Shown here: piece after piece, positions 30,101 to 42,800 of the stretch
Position numbering within the stretch: the stretch's first letter is position 1
Layout: each line of letters starts with the position of its first letter
Source of the DNA: Paragordius varius
Taxonomy: Eukaryota > Nematomorpha
Assembly (NCBI GenBank): GCA_964247055.1
Contig: OZ176050.1
Coordinates: 11,470,001 to 11,534,000 of the forward strand
DNA: 64,000 nucleotides
Direction of reading: 5' to 3'
Notes under the pieces: model-generated
Told to the model about the DNA's origin: nothing
Databases searched by the model: none
Seen by the model: only the letters and a program-made list of their open reading frames with translations
Made by a program: the position numbers and the translations under genes

Positions 30101-33100
30101 GGCTGAATGTAAGCAATACCCGTATGAGTATGGTTAATATAATTTGAATATTAAAATTTAATGGCTGAACGTAAACAATACACATATGAGTATGGTTAAT
30201 ATAATTTGATTGTTAAAATAGAATGGCTGAATGTAAGCAATACCCGTATGAGTATGGTTAATATAATTTGATTGTTAAAATATAATGGCTGAATGTAAAC
30301 AATACCCGTATGAGTATGGTTAATATAATTTGATTGTTAAAATAGAATGGCTGAATGTAAGCAATACTAGTATGAGTATGGTTAATATAATTTGATTGTT
30401 AAAATTTAATGGCTGAATGTAAGCAATACCCGTATGAGTATGGTTAATATAATTTGATTGTTAAAATAGAATGGCTGAATGTAAGCAATACCCGTATGAG
30501 TATGGTTAAAATAATTTGATTGTTAAAATAGAATGGCTGAATGTAAGCAATACCCGTATGAGTATGGTTAATATTATTTGAATATTAAAATTTAATGAAT
30601 GAATGTAAGCAATACCCGTATGAGTATGGTTAATATAATTTGATTGTTAAAATATAATGGCTGAATGTAAGCAATACCCGTATGAGTATGGTTAATATAA
30701 TTTGATTGTTAAAATTTAATGGCTGAATGTAAGCAATACCCGTATGAGTATGGTTAATATAATTTGATTGTTAAAATAGAATGGCTGAATGTAAGCAATA
30801 CCCGTATGAGTATGGTTAATATAATTTGAATATTAAAATTTAATGGCTGAACGTAAACAATACACATATGAGTATGGTTAATATAATTTGATTGTTAAAA
30901 TAGAATGGCTGAATGTAAGCAATACTAGTATGAGTATGGTTAATATAATTTGATTGTTAAAATTTAATGGCTGAATGTAAGCAATACCCGTATGAGTATG
31001 GTTAATATAATTTGATTGTTAAAATAGAATGGCTGAATGTAAGCAATACCCGTATGAGTATGGTTAAAATAATTTGATTGTTAAAATAGAATGGCTGAAT
31101 GTAAGCAATACCCGTATGAGTATGGTTAATATTATTTGAATATTAAAATTTAATGAATGAATGTAAGCAATACCCGTATGAGTATGGTTAATATAATTTG
31201 ATTGTTAAAATATAATGGCTGAATGTAAGCAATACCCGTATGAGTATGGTTAATATAATGTGATTATTAAAATTTAATGGCTGAATGTAAACATTACCCG
31301 CATGAGTATGGTTAATATAATTTGATTGTTAAAATAGAATGGCTGAATGTAAGCAATACCCGTATGAGTATGGTTAATATTATTTGAATATTAAAATTTA
31401 ATGGCTGAACGTAAACAATACCTATATGAGTATGGGAAATATAATTTGATTGTTAAAATAGAATGGCTGAATGTAAACAATACCCGTATGAGTATGGTTA
31501 ATATAATTTGATTGTTAAAATTATGGCTGAATGTAAACAATACCCATATGAGTATGGTTAATATAATTTGATTGTTAAAATAGAATGGCTGAATGTAAGC
31601 AATACCCGTATGAGTATGGTTAATATAATGTGATTATTAAAATTTAATGGCTGAATGTAAACATTACCCGCATGAGTATGGTTAATATAATTTGATTGTT
31701 AAAATAGAATGGCTGAATGTAAGCAATACCCGTATGAGTATGGTTAATATTATTTGAATATTAAAATTTAATGGCTGAACGTAAACAATACCTATATGAG
31801 TATGGGAAATATAATTTGATTGTTAAAATAGAATGGCTGAATGTAAACAATACCCGTATGAGTATGGTTAATATAATTTGATTGTTAAAATTATGGCTGA
31901 ATGTAAACAATACCCATATGAGTATGGTTAATATAATTTGATTGTTAAAATAGAATGGCTGAATGTAAGCAATACCCGTATGAGTATGGTTAATATAATG
32001 TGATTATTAAAATTTAATGGCTGAATGTAAACATTACCCGCATGAGTATGGTTAATATAATTTGATTGTTAAAATAGAATGGCTGAATGTAAGCAATACC
32101 CGTATGAGTATGGTTAATATTATTTGAATATTAAAATTTAATGGCTGAACGTAAACAATACCTATATGAGTATGGGAAATATAATTTGATTGTTAAAATA
32201 GAATGGCTGAATGTAAACAATACCCGTATGAGTATGGTTAATATAATTTGATTGTTAAAATAGAATGGCTGAATGTAAACAATACCCGTATGAGTATGGT
32301 TAATATAATTTGATTGTTAAAATAGAATGGCTGAATGTAAGCAATACCCGTATGAGTATGGTTAATATAATTTTAATATTAAAATTTAATGGCTGAATGT
32401 AAGCAATACCCGTATGAGTATGGTTAATATAATTTGAATATTAAAATAAAATGGCTGAATGTAAGCAATACCCGTATGAGTATGGTTAATATAATTTGAT
32501 TGTTAAAATATAATGGCTGAATGTAAACAATACCCGTATGAGTATGGTTAATATAATTTGATTGTTAAAATAGAATGGCTGAATGTAAGCAATACCCGTA
32601 TGAGTATGGTTAATATAATTTTAATATTAAAATTTAATGGCTGAATGTAAGCAATACCCGTATGAGTATGGTTAATATAATTTGAATATTAAAATAAAAT
32701 GGCTGAATGTAAGCAATACCCGTATGAGTATGGTTAATATAATTTGATTGTTAAAATAGAATGGCTGAATGTAAACAATTCCCGTATGAGTATGGTTAAT
32801 ATAATTTGATTGTTAAAATAGAATGGCTGAATGTAAACAATACCCGTATGAGTATGGTTAATATAATTTGATTGTTAAAATTATGGCTGAATGTAAACAA
32901 TACCCGTATGAGTATGGTTAATATAATTTGATTGTTAAAATAGAATGGCTGAATGTAAGCAATACCCGTATGAGTATGGTTAATATAATTTGAATATTAA
33001 AATTTAATGGCTGAACGTAAACAATACCCATATGAGTATGGTTAATATAATTTGATTGTTAAAATAGAATGGCTGAATGTAAGCAATACCCGTATGAGTA

Positions 33101-36100
33101 TGGTTAATATAATTTGAATATTAAAATTTAATGGCTGAATGTAAGCAATACCCGTATGAGTATGGTTAATATAATTTGATTGTTAAAATTATGGCTGAAT
33201 GTAAACAATACCCGTATGAGTATGGTTAATATAATTTGAATATTAAAATTTAATGGCTGAACGTAAACAATACCCATATGAGTATGGTTAATATAATTTG
33301 ATTGTTAAAATAGAATGGCTGAATGTAAGCAATACCCGTATGAGTATGGTTAATATAATTTGATTGTTAAAATAGAATGGCTGAATGTAAGCAATACCCG
33401 TATGAGTATGGTTAATATTATTTGAATATTAAAATTTAATGAATGAATGTAAGCAATACCCGTATGAGTATGGTTAATATAATTTGATTGTTAAAATATA
33501 ATGGCTGAATGTAAGCAATACCCGTATGAGTATGGTTAATATAATGTGATTATTAAAATTTAATGGCTGAATGTAAACATTACCCGCATGAGTATGGTTA
33601 ATATAATTTGATTGTTAAAATAGAATGGCTGAATGTAAGCAATACCCGTATGAGTATGGTTAATATTATTTGAATATTAAAATTTAATGGCTGAACGTAA
33701 ACAATACCCATATGAGTATGGTAAATATAATTTGATTGTTAAAATAGAATGGCTGAATGTAAGCATTACCCGTATGAGTATGGTTAATATAATTTGATTG
33801 TTAAAATATAATGGCTGAATGTAAACAATACCCATATGAGTATGGTTAATATAATGTGAATATTAAAATTTAATGGCTGAATGTAAGCAATACCCGTATG
33901 AGTATGGTTAATATAATTTGATTATTAAAATTTAATGGCTGAATGTAAGCAATACCCGTATGAAAATGGTTAATATAATTTGATTGTTAAAATAGAATGG
34001 CTAAATGTAAACAATACCCGTATGAGTATGGTTAATATAATTTGATTGTTAAAATAGAATGGCTGAATGTAAACAATACCCGTATGAGTATGGTTAATAT
34101 AATTTGATTGTTAAAATAGAATGGCTGAATGTAAGCAATACCCGTATGAGTATGGTTAATATAATTTGATTGTTAAAATAGAATGGCTGAATGTAAACAA
34201 TACCCGTATGAGTATGGTTAATATAATTTGAATATTAAAATTTAATGGCTGAATGTAAGCAATACCCGTATGAGTATGGTTAATATAATTTGATTATTAA
34301 AATTTAATGGCTGAATGTAAGCAATACCCGTATGAGTATGGTTAATATAATTTGATTGTTAAAATAGAATGGCTGAATGTAAACAATACCCGTATGAGTA
34401 TGGTTAATATAATTTGATTGTTAAAATAGAATGGCTGAATGTAAACAATACCCGTATGAGTATGGTTAATATAATTTGAATATTAAAATTTAATGGCTGA
34501 ATGTAAGCAATTCCCGTATGAGTATGGTTAATATAATTTGATTATTAAAATTTAATGGCTGAATGTAAGCAATACCAGTATGAGTATGGTTAATATAATT
34601 TGATTGTTAAAATAGAATGGCTGAATGTAAACAATTCCCATATGAGTATGGTAAATATAATTTGATTGTTAAAATAGAATGGCTGAATGTAAGCATTACC
34701 CGTATGAGTATGGTTAATATAATTTGAATATTAAAATTTAATGGCTGAATGTAAACATTACCCGCATGAGTATGGTTAATATAATTTGATTGTTAAAATA
34801 TAATGGCTGAATGTAAACAATACCCATATGAGTATGGTTAATATAATGTGAATATTAAAATTTAATGGCTGAATGTAAGCAATACCGGTATGAGTATGGT
34901 TAATATAATTTGATTATTAAAATTTAATGGCTGAATGTAAGCAATACCCGTATGAGTATGGTTAATATAATTTGATTGTTAAAATAGAATGGCTGAATGT
35001 AAACAATACCCGTATGAGTATGGTAAATATAATTTGATTGTTAAAATATAATGGCTGAATGTAAGCAATACCCGTATGAGTATGGTTAATATAATTTGAT
35101 TGTTAAAATAGAATGGCTGAATGTAAGCATTACCCGTATGAGTATGGTTAATATAATTTGAATATTAAAATTTAATGGCTGAATGTAAACATTACCCGCA
35201 TGAGTATGGTTAATATAATTTGATTGTTAAAATATAATGGCTGAATGTAAACAATACCCATATGAGTATGGTTAATATAATGTGAATATTAAAATTTAAT
35301 GGCTGAATGTAAGCAATACCCGTATGAGTATGGTTAATATAATTTGATTATTAAAATTTAATGGCTGAATGTAAGCAATACCCGTATGAGTATGGTTAAT
35401 ATAATTTGATTGTTAAAATAGAATGGCTGAATGTAAACAATTCCCATATGAGTATGGTAAATATAATTTGATTGTTAAAATAGAATGGCTGAATGTAAGC
35501 ATTACCCGTATGAGTATGGTTAATATAATTTGAATATTAAAATTTAATGGCTGAATGTAAACATTACCCGTATGAGTATGGTTAATATAATTTGAATATT
35601 AAAATTTAATGAATGAATGTAAGCAATACTAGTATGAGTATGGTTAATATAATTTGATTGTTAAAATATAATGGCTGAATGTAAACAATACCCATATGAG
35701 TATGGTTAATATAATGTGAATATTAAAATTTAATGGCTGAATGTAAGCAATACCGGTATGAGTATGGTTAATATAATTTGATTATTAAAATTTAATGGCT
35801 GAATGTAAGCAATACCCGTATGAGTATGGTTAATATAATTTGATTGTTAAAATAGAATGGCTGAATGTAAACAATACCCGTATGAGTATGGTTAATATAA
35901 TTTGATTGTTAAAATAGAATGGCTGAATGTAAACAATACCCGTATGAGTATGGTTAATATAATTTGAATATTAAAATTTAATGGCTGAACGTAAACAATA
36001 CCCATATGAGTATGGTTAATATAATTTGATTGTTAAAATAGAATGGCTGAATGTAAGCAATACCCGTATGAGTATGGTTAATATAATTTGAATATTAAAA

Positions 36101-38640
36101 TTTAATGAATGAATGTAAGCAATACTAGTATGAGTATGGTTAATATAATTTGATTGTTAAAATATAATGGCTGAATGTAAACAATACCCATATGAGTATG
36201 GTTAATATAATGTGAATATTAAAATTTAATGGCTGAATGTAAGCAATACCCGTATGAGTATGGTTAATATAATTTGATTATTAAAATTTAATGGCTGAAT
36301 GTAAGCAATACCCGTATGAGTATGGTTAATATAATTTGATTGTTAAAATAGAATGGCTGAATGTAAGCAATACCCGTATGAGTATGGTTAATATAATTTG
36401 AATATTAAAATTTAATGAATGAATGTAAGCAATACCCGTATGAGTATGGTTAATATAATTTGATTGTTAAAATATAATGGCTGAATGTAAACAATACCCA
36501 TATGAGTATGGTTAATATAATGTGAATATTAAAATTTAATGGCTGAATGTAAGCAATACCCGTATGAGTATGGTTAATATAATTTGATTATTAAAATTTA
36601 ATGGCTGAATGTAAGCAATACCCGTATGAGTATGGTTAATATAATTTGATTGTTAAAATAGAATGGCTGAATGTAAGCAATACCCGTATGAGTATGGTTA
36701 ATATAATTTGATTGTTAAAATTTAATGGCTGAATGTAAGCAATACCCGTATGAGTATGGTTAATATAATTTGATTGTTAAAATAGAATGGCTGAATGTAA
36801 AGAATACCCATATGAGTATGGTTAATATAATTTGATTGTTAAAATATAATGGCTGAATGTAAACAATACCCGTATGAGTATGGTTAATATAATTTGATTG
36901 TTAAAATTTAATGGCTGAATGTAAGCAATACCCGTATGAGTATGGTTAATATAATTTGAATATTAAAATTTAATGAATGAATGTAAGCAATACCCGTATG
37001 AGTATGGTTAATATAATTTGATTATTAAAATTTAATGGCTGAATGTAAGCAATACCCGTATGAGTATGGTTAATATAATTTGATTGTTAAAATTTAATGG
37101 CTGAATGTAAGCAATACCCGTATGAGTATGGTTAATATAATTTGATTGTTAAAATAGAATGGCTGAATGTAAGCAATACCCGTATGAGTATGGTTAATAT
37201 AATTTGATTGTTAAAATATAATGGCTGAATGTAAGCAATACCCGTATGAGTATGGTTAATATAATTTGAATGTTAAAATATGGCTGAATGTAAGCAATAC
37301 CCGTATGAGTATGGTTAATATAATTTGATTGTTAAAATTTAATGGTTGAATGTAAGCAATACCCGTATGAGTATGGTTAATATAATTTGATTGTTAAAAT
37401 AGAATGGCTGAATGTAAGCAATACCCGTATGAGTATGGTTAATATAATTTGATTGTTAAAATTTAATGGCTGAATGTAAGCAATACCCGTATGAGTATGG
37501 TTAATATAATTTGATTGTTAAAATAGAATGGCTGAATGTAAACAATACCCATATGAGTATGGTTAATATAATGTGAATATTAAAATTTAATGGCTGAATG
37601 TAAGCAATACCCGTATGAGTATGGTTAATATAATTTGATTATTAAAATTTAATGGCTGAATGTAAGCAATACCCGTATGAGTATGGTTAATATAATTTGA
37701 TTGTTAAAATAGAATGGCTGAATGTAAGCAATACCCGTATGAGTATGGTTAATATAATTTGATTGTTAAAATTTAATGGCTGAATGTAAGCAATACCCGT
37801 ATGAGTATGGTTAATATAATTTGATTGTTAAAATAGAATGGCTGAATGTAAACAATACCCATATGAGTATGGTTAATATAATTTGATTGTTAAAATATAA
37901 TGGCTGAATGTAAACAATACCCGTATGAGTATGGTTAATATAATTTGATTGTTAAAATTTAATGGCTGAATGTAAGCAATACCCGTATGAGTATGGTTAA
38001 TATAATTTGAATATTAAAATTTAATGAATGAATGTAAGCAATACCCGTATGAGTATGGTTAATATAATTTGATTATTAAAATTTAATGGCTGAATGTAAG
38101 CAATACCCGTATGAGTATGGTTAATATAATTTGATTGTTAAAATTTAATGGCTGAATGTAAGCAATACCCGTATGAGTATGGTTAATATAATTTGATTGT
38201 TAAAATAGAATGGCTGAATGTAAGCAATACCCGTATGAGTATGGTTAATATAATTTGATTGTTAAAATATAATGGCTGAATGTAAGCAATACCCGTATGA
38301 GTATGGTTAATATAATTTGATTGTTAAAATATGGCTGAATGTAAGCAATACCCGTATGAGTATGGTTAATATAATTTGATTGTTAAAATTTAATGGTTGA
38401 ATGTAAGCAATACCCGTATGAGTATGGTTAATATAATTTGATTGTTAAAATATAATGGCTGAATGTAAACAATACCCGTATGAGTATGGTTAATATAATT
38501 TGATTGTTAAAATTTAATGGCTGAATGTAAGCAATACCCGTATGAGTATGGTTAATATAATTTGATTGTTAAAATTTAATGGCTGAATGTAAGCAATACC
38601 CGTATGAGTATGGTTAATATAATTTGATTGTTATAATATA
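24151..38640 (+). repeat. 62-bp satellite array, block 4 (monomer type with local higher-order repeats)
   Basis: Here nearly all monomers are one type ('ggttaatataatttgattg', then 'tagaatggctgaatgtaagc'), with variants 'tgaatattaaaatttaatgg', 'gaacgtaaacaatacacatatg', 'aatactagtatg' and 'cctatatgagtatgggaaat'. The alternating A+B structure is gone. Higher-order units are visible. The 'cctatatg...gggaaat' variant recurs every 370 bp at 28757/29127 and at 31421/31791/32161, which is six monomers. The 'ctagtatg' variant recurs at 28261, 30367 and 30925, spacings of 2106 and 558 bp. A segment near 37270 recurs near 38320, about 1051 bp or 17 monomers apart. Confidence 0.95.
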
Positions 38641-38955
38641 ATGGCTGAATGTAAACAAAATTCGTATGAGTATAGTTACGGTAATTTGACTGTTAAAATT
38701 TAATGATTGAATAAAAACAATACCCTTTTGAGTATGGCTAATATAATTTGATTGTTAAAAGTTAATGGTTGAATGTAAACAATACCCGTATGAGTATTGT
38801 TAATATAAATTGATTGTTAATATTTAATGGTTGAATGTAAATCATACCCGTATCAATGTGCTTAATATAATGAGATTGTTAATATTTAATTGCTAAATGT
38901 AAACAATACCCGTATGAATATGGTTTAATAATTTGATTGTTATAATTTATTAATA
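38641..38955 (+). repeat. decayed right edge of the satellite array
   Basis: The last five or so monomers before the LINE are strongly diverged ('acaaaattcgtatg', 'taccctttttgag', 'cgtatcaatgtgc') but keep the 62-bp phase and orientation. Gradual decay toward an array edge is expected where unequal exchange no longer homogenises copies. The satellite stops close to 38950 at the 3' end of the LINE. Confidence 0.88.
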
Positions 38956-39113
38956 TATATAAAATACAATTTAGAATCTATGAAGAAAAGTGCTACGCAA
39001 CAATATTGGGCATGGGGTAGTTACAAGGGGGAAGAAAGAGAAAATATTTTTTATATAAATATATAAAAAAAAGAAAAAATATAATAAAAAAAGAAATATA
39101 TATATAAAAAATA
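38956..39113 (-). other. 3' tail of the R2-like LINE
   Basis: A short 3' untranslated region. A pyrimidine- and T-rich stretch follows the stop in element order, then a unique stretch containing 'cccaatattgttgcgtag', then AT-rich sequence running into the satellite. There is no long poly-A. The exact junction with the satellite is uncertain by about 20 bp because both are AT-rich. Confidence 0.7.
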
Positions 39114-39838
39114 TTACAAAAATGCATTTGATGGGTTGTTGTCTATGAGGGAATTTCGACCGCTCATAAACATGTGGTACATGTCGGCCGAAGATTTTAT
39201 TATGCTTGTAACTATTGATTTCTTAAGTTGGGTAGGGCAAAGGAACCTGATCTTCTCAAAAAGAACATCGTTTTTTGAATACCACGAGCCGAGGCTCCCT
39301 ACAACAACTGGAATGACTTGGGTGTTGCTGTATGTTTCCTGTAATTGTTGAGCCATACAGCTATACTTCATTTATTTATTGTTGAATGCCGTATCGAAGA
39401 ATACTAGCCTGTTTTCAAACGGCACTGTGGGATCAATGATATAGCAATCAGTGCCATTTGTTACAATGACGTCAGGGCGTAGTCTCGACGAATCGATGGC
39501 TTGGTTTTCACTTAAGATCTTGAAATTAGATGGGAGGTTATTTTTAATCAGGTCTACTACGACGTTGAATCTTTTGGTTAGTATATTATCATCTTTGAAG
39601 CAGTGGTTTAAAACGTGTGCTTGGGTTTCTTTTGACTTGCCGCAGCGACGGCACATTTGTTCAGACGACCTGAGTCGCATTTTCGTTGGTAGGAGATTGA
39701 GCCGCGCTCGATGGATGAAGTTCCAGTCTCTAAAGTGAAGATCCTTATTATTGTAAAGAAAATGGTGACTGACCTTATCATCAGCAACGCACTCCATCAC
39801 CCGACCCTGCAAAGCAAAATGGTGTAGCTCAGTATCCT
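39114..39838 (-). pseudogene. R2-like CCHC knuckle and restriction-like endonuclease
   Basis: The frame shows 'LQGRVMECVADD', 'FIHRARLNLLPTK', the knuckle CRRCGKSKETQAHVLNHC (C-x2-C-x8-H-x4-C), and then the nuclease core RPDVIVTNGTDCYIID, a PD-x12-D motif. In the R2 family this enzyme makes the nicks used for target-primed reverse transcription. An in-frame TAA at 39372-39374 is followed directly by the C-terminal piece with IPVVVGSLGSWYSKND, ending in TAA at 39114. Catalytic PD and D are present, so the nuclease part is better kept than the RT. Confidence 0.88.
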
Positions 39839-40562
39839 TTAACTTTCGTTTATAAAATCGAAGGTTAGAAACAACAGCTGAGCGATTGTCTTGGGAAATT
39901 TAAAGAATTCTGTAATTACTGTAGGCTGAAAAGAATTATCAAAAGACCATGAAATTTTGAGAGATTCAGACGCAATTCTCGCTATTGTCCAAATGTTTTG
40001 GCATTTATTAGCTGGATTTGAGACAAGAGGGTTCTCATAACCAGACAAATACTTGCCTAATTGATCGGGAGTTATAGAATCTAATCGAACCTTAAAACGA
40101 AAGCTAGCCGAAACCTTAAGTTTTTCGAGAGCAGAAACTCTTATAGAAGGATCTAAGCTAGTAAGTAATTTAAAAGCGGAATCCACACGAAATATATTAA
40201 TGTCATCTCGGAATAGGGGCATCCCTAAGGCGCCCTTATTACGAGATCCAAAAATATAATAGTTAGTGGCATCTCTTGGAAGATTTAATATTTGTTTGAA
40301 CACTTTAGCTTTTTATTTAGATATTCACCTGTAACCATTTTAAGCTCATTATTTCTCAACTGGTGAGAAATAGCGGGATAGAAAAAAGTTTTAATAGCGT
40401 CTATCTTTTGCCAAGGGAGGAGGCTAGAACTATGTACTTGACCGATTGAGGGAACGACAACTTCACCAATCTTAAAAACAGGACTACAAGAAGCAATAGA
40501 AATACTATTGCACTTCTCAGCTTTGATCGAAAGACCAATATCATGAATAAACATTCTAACAA
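39839..40562 (-). pseudogene. R2-like RT thumb and linker
   Basis: Two overlapping frames (down to 40285, then 40303 to 39839) carry the part after the catalytic box. Readable pieces are 'RMFIHDIGLSIKAEKCNSIS', 'LPWQKIDAIKTFFYPAISHQ', then 'LNLPRDATNYYIFGSRNKG' with 'LGMPLFRDD'. The last resembles the thumb region of R2-type RTs, where a Lys/Arg-Leu-Pro segment is followed by a G-x-LG-x-P motif. One frame change lies near 40300 and another near 39838. Confidence 0.82.
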
Positions 40563-40613
40563 GCAATGTCCTCGCTTATGCTGATGACATTTTTTATTGT
40601 CTGACTCTCCTCA
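40563..40613 (+). other. inverted segment of about 51 bp carrying the RT YADD box
   Basis: Inside the minus-strand RT, the plus strand of this segment reads NVLAYADDIFYCLTLL, which is RT motif C. On the minus strand the palm ends at ...DSVLRSM just before the segment and resumes at VRMFIHDIGLSIKAEKC just after it. Length and phase fit a simple inversion of 51 bp (17 codons). The breakpoints are uncertain by one or two bases at each end. Direct observation: the motif lies on the opposite strand from the rest of the gene. Confidence 0.85.
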
Positions 40614-41200
40614 CCATAGATCTCAACACAGAATCGATTGACAAATTAAAAAGAAGGCCAGAAATTGGACACCCCTGTTTAATGCCAGACAAGAAAGGAA
40701 TGAGTTGCGTTAACCCAGAGGCGGAAAAGAACTGAGTACATGAATTAGTGTAAATATCCTTAATTAAAGCTTGAATATTATTATCTATACCAAAATTAGG
40801 GAGACATTCAAAAATCAGCTGGTGAGGGACCGAGTCAAACGCAGCTGTGACATCAATAAAAGTTACAAAAATATCTTTTTTATTATGTTTAACATCAGAA
40901 ATTGATTTATTTAAAATATAATTATGCTCAAAGCAGCCAGCAAAAGGCATAAATCCTTTCTGGGCTGATGATAGTAAGTTATTCTTTAAAAATGTTTAGA
41001 AATACGGTTGGCAATAAGGCCAGTAAATAATTTATAAATAGCATTGCTTAGTGAAAGGGGCCTCCAACTTGAAACAAGAGAAGGGTCTCCCTTTTTTTAG
41101 AAATTAAGATTGACTTAGTTACTTTCCAATGATTAGGAATCATTCGATGACTTAAACACAAATTAAAAATTTTAGCTAAAAGAATACCTGGGATCCACCT
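40594..41200 (-). pseudogene. R2-like reverse transcriptase, fingers and palm
   Basis: This continues the RT in element order. Near 41150 the finger motif 'HRMIPNHWKVTKSILISKK' is read, then 'GDPSLVSSWRPLSLSNAIYK', then 'NRISKHF'. The frame from 40950 carries motif A (FIDVTAAFDSVPH) and motif B (GIKQGCPISGLLFN). Frame changes fall at A-rich runs near 41200, 41095 and 40990. The frame ends just past motif B because the next segment is inverted, so the YADD box expected next is missing on this strand. Confidence 0.88.
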
Positions 41201-42800
41201 GCTTCCATTTGGTATATGAAATACCATCAGGACCAGGAGAGCTGTTAGAAACTTTTTTTAATTTATCAGAAACTTCAGATACTGAAAAGGGAATAAATTC
41301 AAGTAAAGGGACAGAATTATTAGAATAATTAAAATTAATAGGCTCCGATTTTTTGCCAATTGTATTGTTAAAATAATTAGTTATATCTTCGTTATTAATT
41401 TTACAAGAGAATGGAGGGCCATCAACGATTAATCTTATAGCCTTTTTCCTATTTTTCTTATACATGCTACGAATATTTAAATCTTTATGAACCAAACTTT
41501 TAGACTTATTATAATCAGCCCGGGGAGGAGATAGTGCATTTTGAATAGAGCTTATTAAAGAACAAATATCCTCCCAGTCGGAATTCTCGTCGTGGGAGTC
41601 AAGAAGGTTATTAAAATTAGTGAAAGGAAAAGTATTTTTATTTAAAGCAGAGGATTTATTAAAACTTTTATTTGGTGGAGGTAGAGTAACCGATAAAGTG
41701 GGTTCCTCATCAACACTCTCATCAAGAATAGTAAAACGATTAGATAAAGAGACTTCATTTTTAGAAAAGTAATTAAAATAATTTTTGTTTACCAAACTAC
41801 TGGGATTTAGAATATTAGAATTTATATCCATACTGGAATTATTGCCTTCATGTCCCTTACCAATGATGTTTGAGGTCCCACTCACTTTGGTAGGATAAGA
41901 ATTAACTGGAGAGCTGGGTGGATCAAAAAAGTTTACTGAATGGGTTGGAGATGACTCGACAACCTTAGGCTTATTAGAAAGATTGAATCGGAGGTTTGAC
42001 AAACTTAACGGTTTGCTGTGAGGATGAGGAGGTAGATTATGAGACCTTTTATGAGATAAGAGAGACATGCGCTTGAGAAACGACAAGTCACACTCATCAC
42101 ATACGTGAGGCATTTGGACAATAGGAGATTTGGACGCAAAAATGCACTCTTTCATATGTATACTTGGGTGAATAGATAAAACTTTGTTACAAGGTTTGCA
42201 AATATTAACTATTTTGATTAGTTCTTTATGGACCAGCTTAATATGACGTAGAAGAGACTGTCTCTGGGCAGTCCAGGATTTACAACGAAATTGATAATTG
42301 CAAGATTCAAACGGGCATAAAAAGTGATTCGGAAGGGGAAAATAGAAGCATAGGGTGTTGTCTTGCTGGGTAGGTTGATGTGGAATCACCTCCAATAGGT
42401 CGCCATCATTATCAACATCATTATTATTTATCTTAAGCATTTTGTTGGCCGGATGGACAAGAAGGATGGTCTTGCGTTTAATGTTTGAGCTGGGAGATTT
42501 GGCCTGATTGGATGACTGATCGGTAGCTGTGTACACTTTGTCGTAGAACTGAGATGAAGAGAGTGAAGGGAATTGGTGTTCATAGAGGGAGCCAATATCC
42601 GGTTTTGGAGCTGTCGACGGGTTGACGCAGTATGATGGATGGCTTTGGGTATTGACCGTGGTGACAGAGGTATGGCAGAAGGTTGTCTTGCAATATACTG
42701 GTTGATTATCATTATCACTTATTGTAAGGGGAAACATGATTTGTACGTTGTTAGAGCTAATAATGTTGGTTGATATCATATCTATAATAAAAATAAACAA
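41172..42800 (-). pseudogene. R2-like ORF, N-terminal part: three zinc fingers and start of the RT
   Basis: An open frame of 542 codons. Three zinc fingers are visible: residues 162-191 (C-x4-C...H-x4-H), 201-219 (C-x2-C...H-x3-C) and 234-254 (C-x2-C...H-x3-H). The order CCHH, CCHC, CCHH is, from memory, that of R2-A-type elements, whereas other R2 groups have fewer fingers. In R2 these fingers bind the DNA target. A long Ser/Asn-rich linker follows. The frame ends in the RT entry motif SSPGPDGISYTKWK near residue 525, where a frame change near 41200 separates it from the rest of the RT. The start at 42800 is the first ATG of the frame and may not be the true start. Confidence 0.85.

Noticed and set aside
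1-38640. Regular short repeats that could suggest a CRISPR array
   Set aside because: There are no unique spacers: the whole 62-bp unit repeats, and the rest of the window is clearly animal. It is a satellite.
1-38955. Telomeric repeat array
   Set aside because: Monomers are 62 bp, AT-rich and variable, unlike short G-rich telomere units, and sequence continues into a gene. A subtelomeric place cannot be excluded.
39136-39738. Two plus-strand open frames (71 and 95 codons)
   Set aside because: They lie antisense to the endonuclease part of the R2-like LINE, which explains their open state. No family feature is seen in their own reading.
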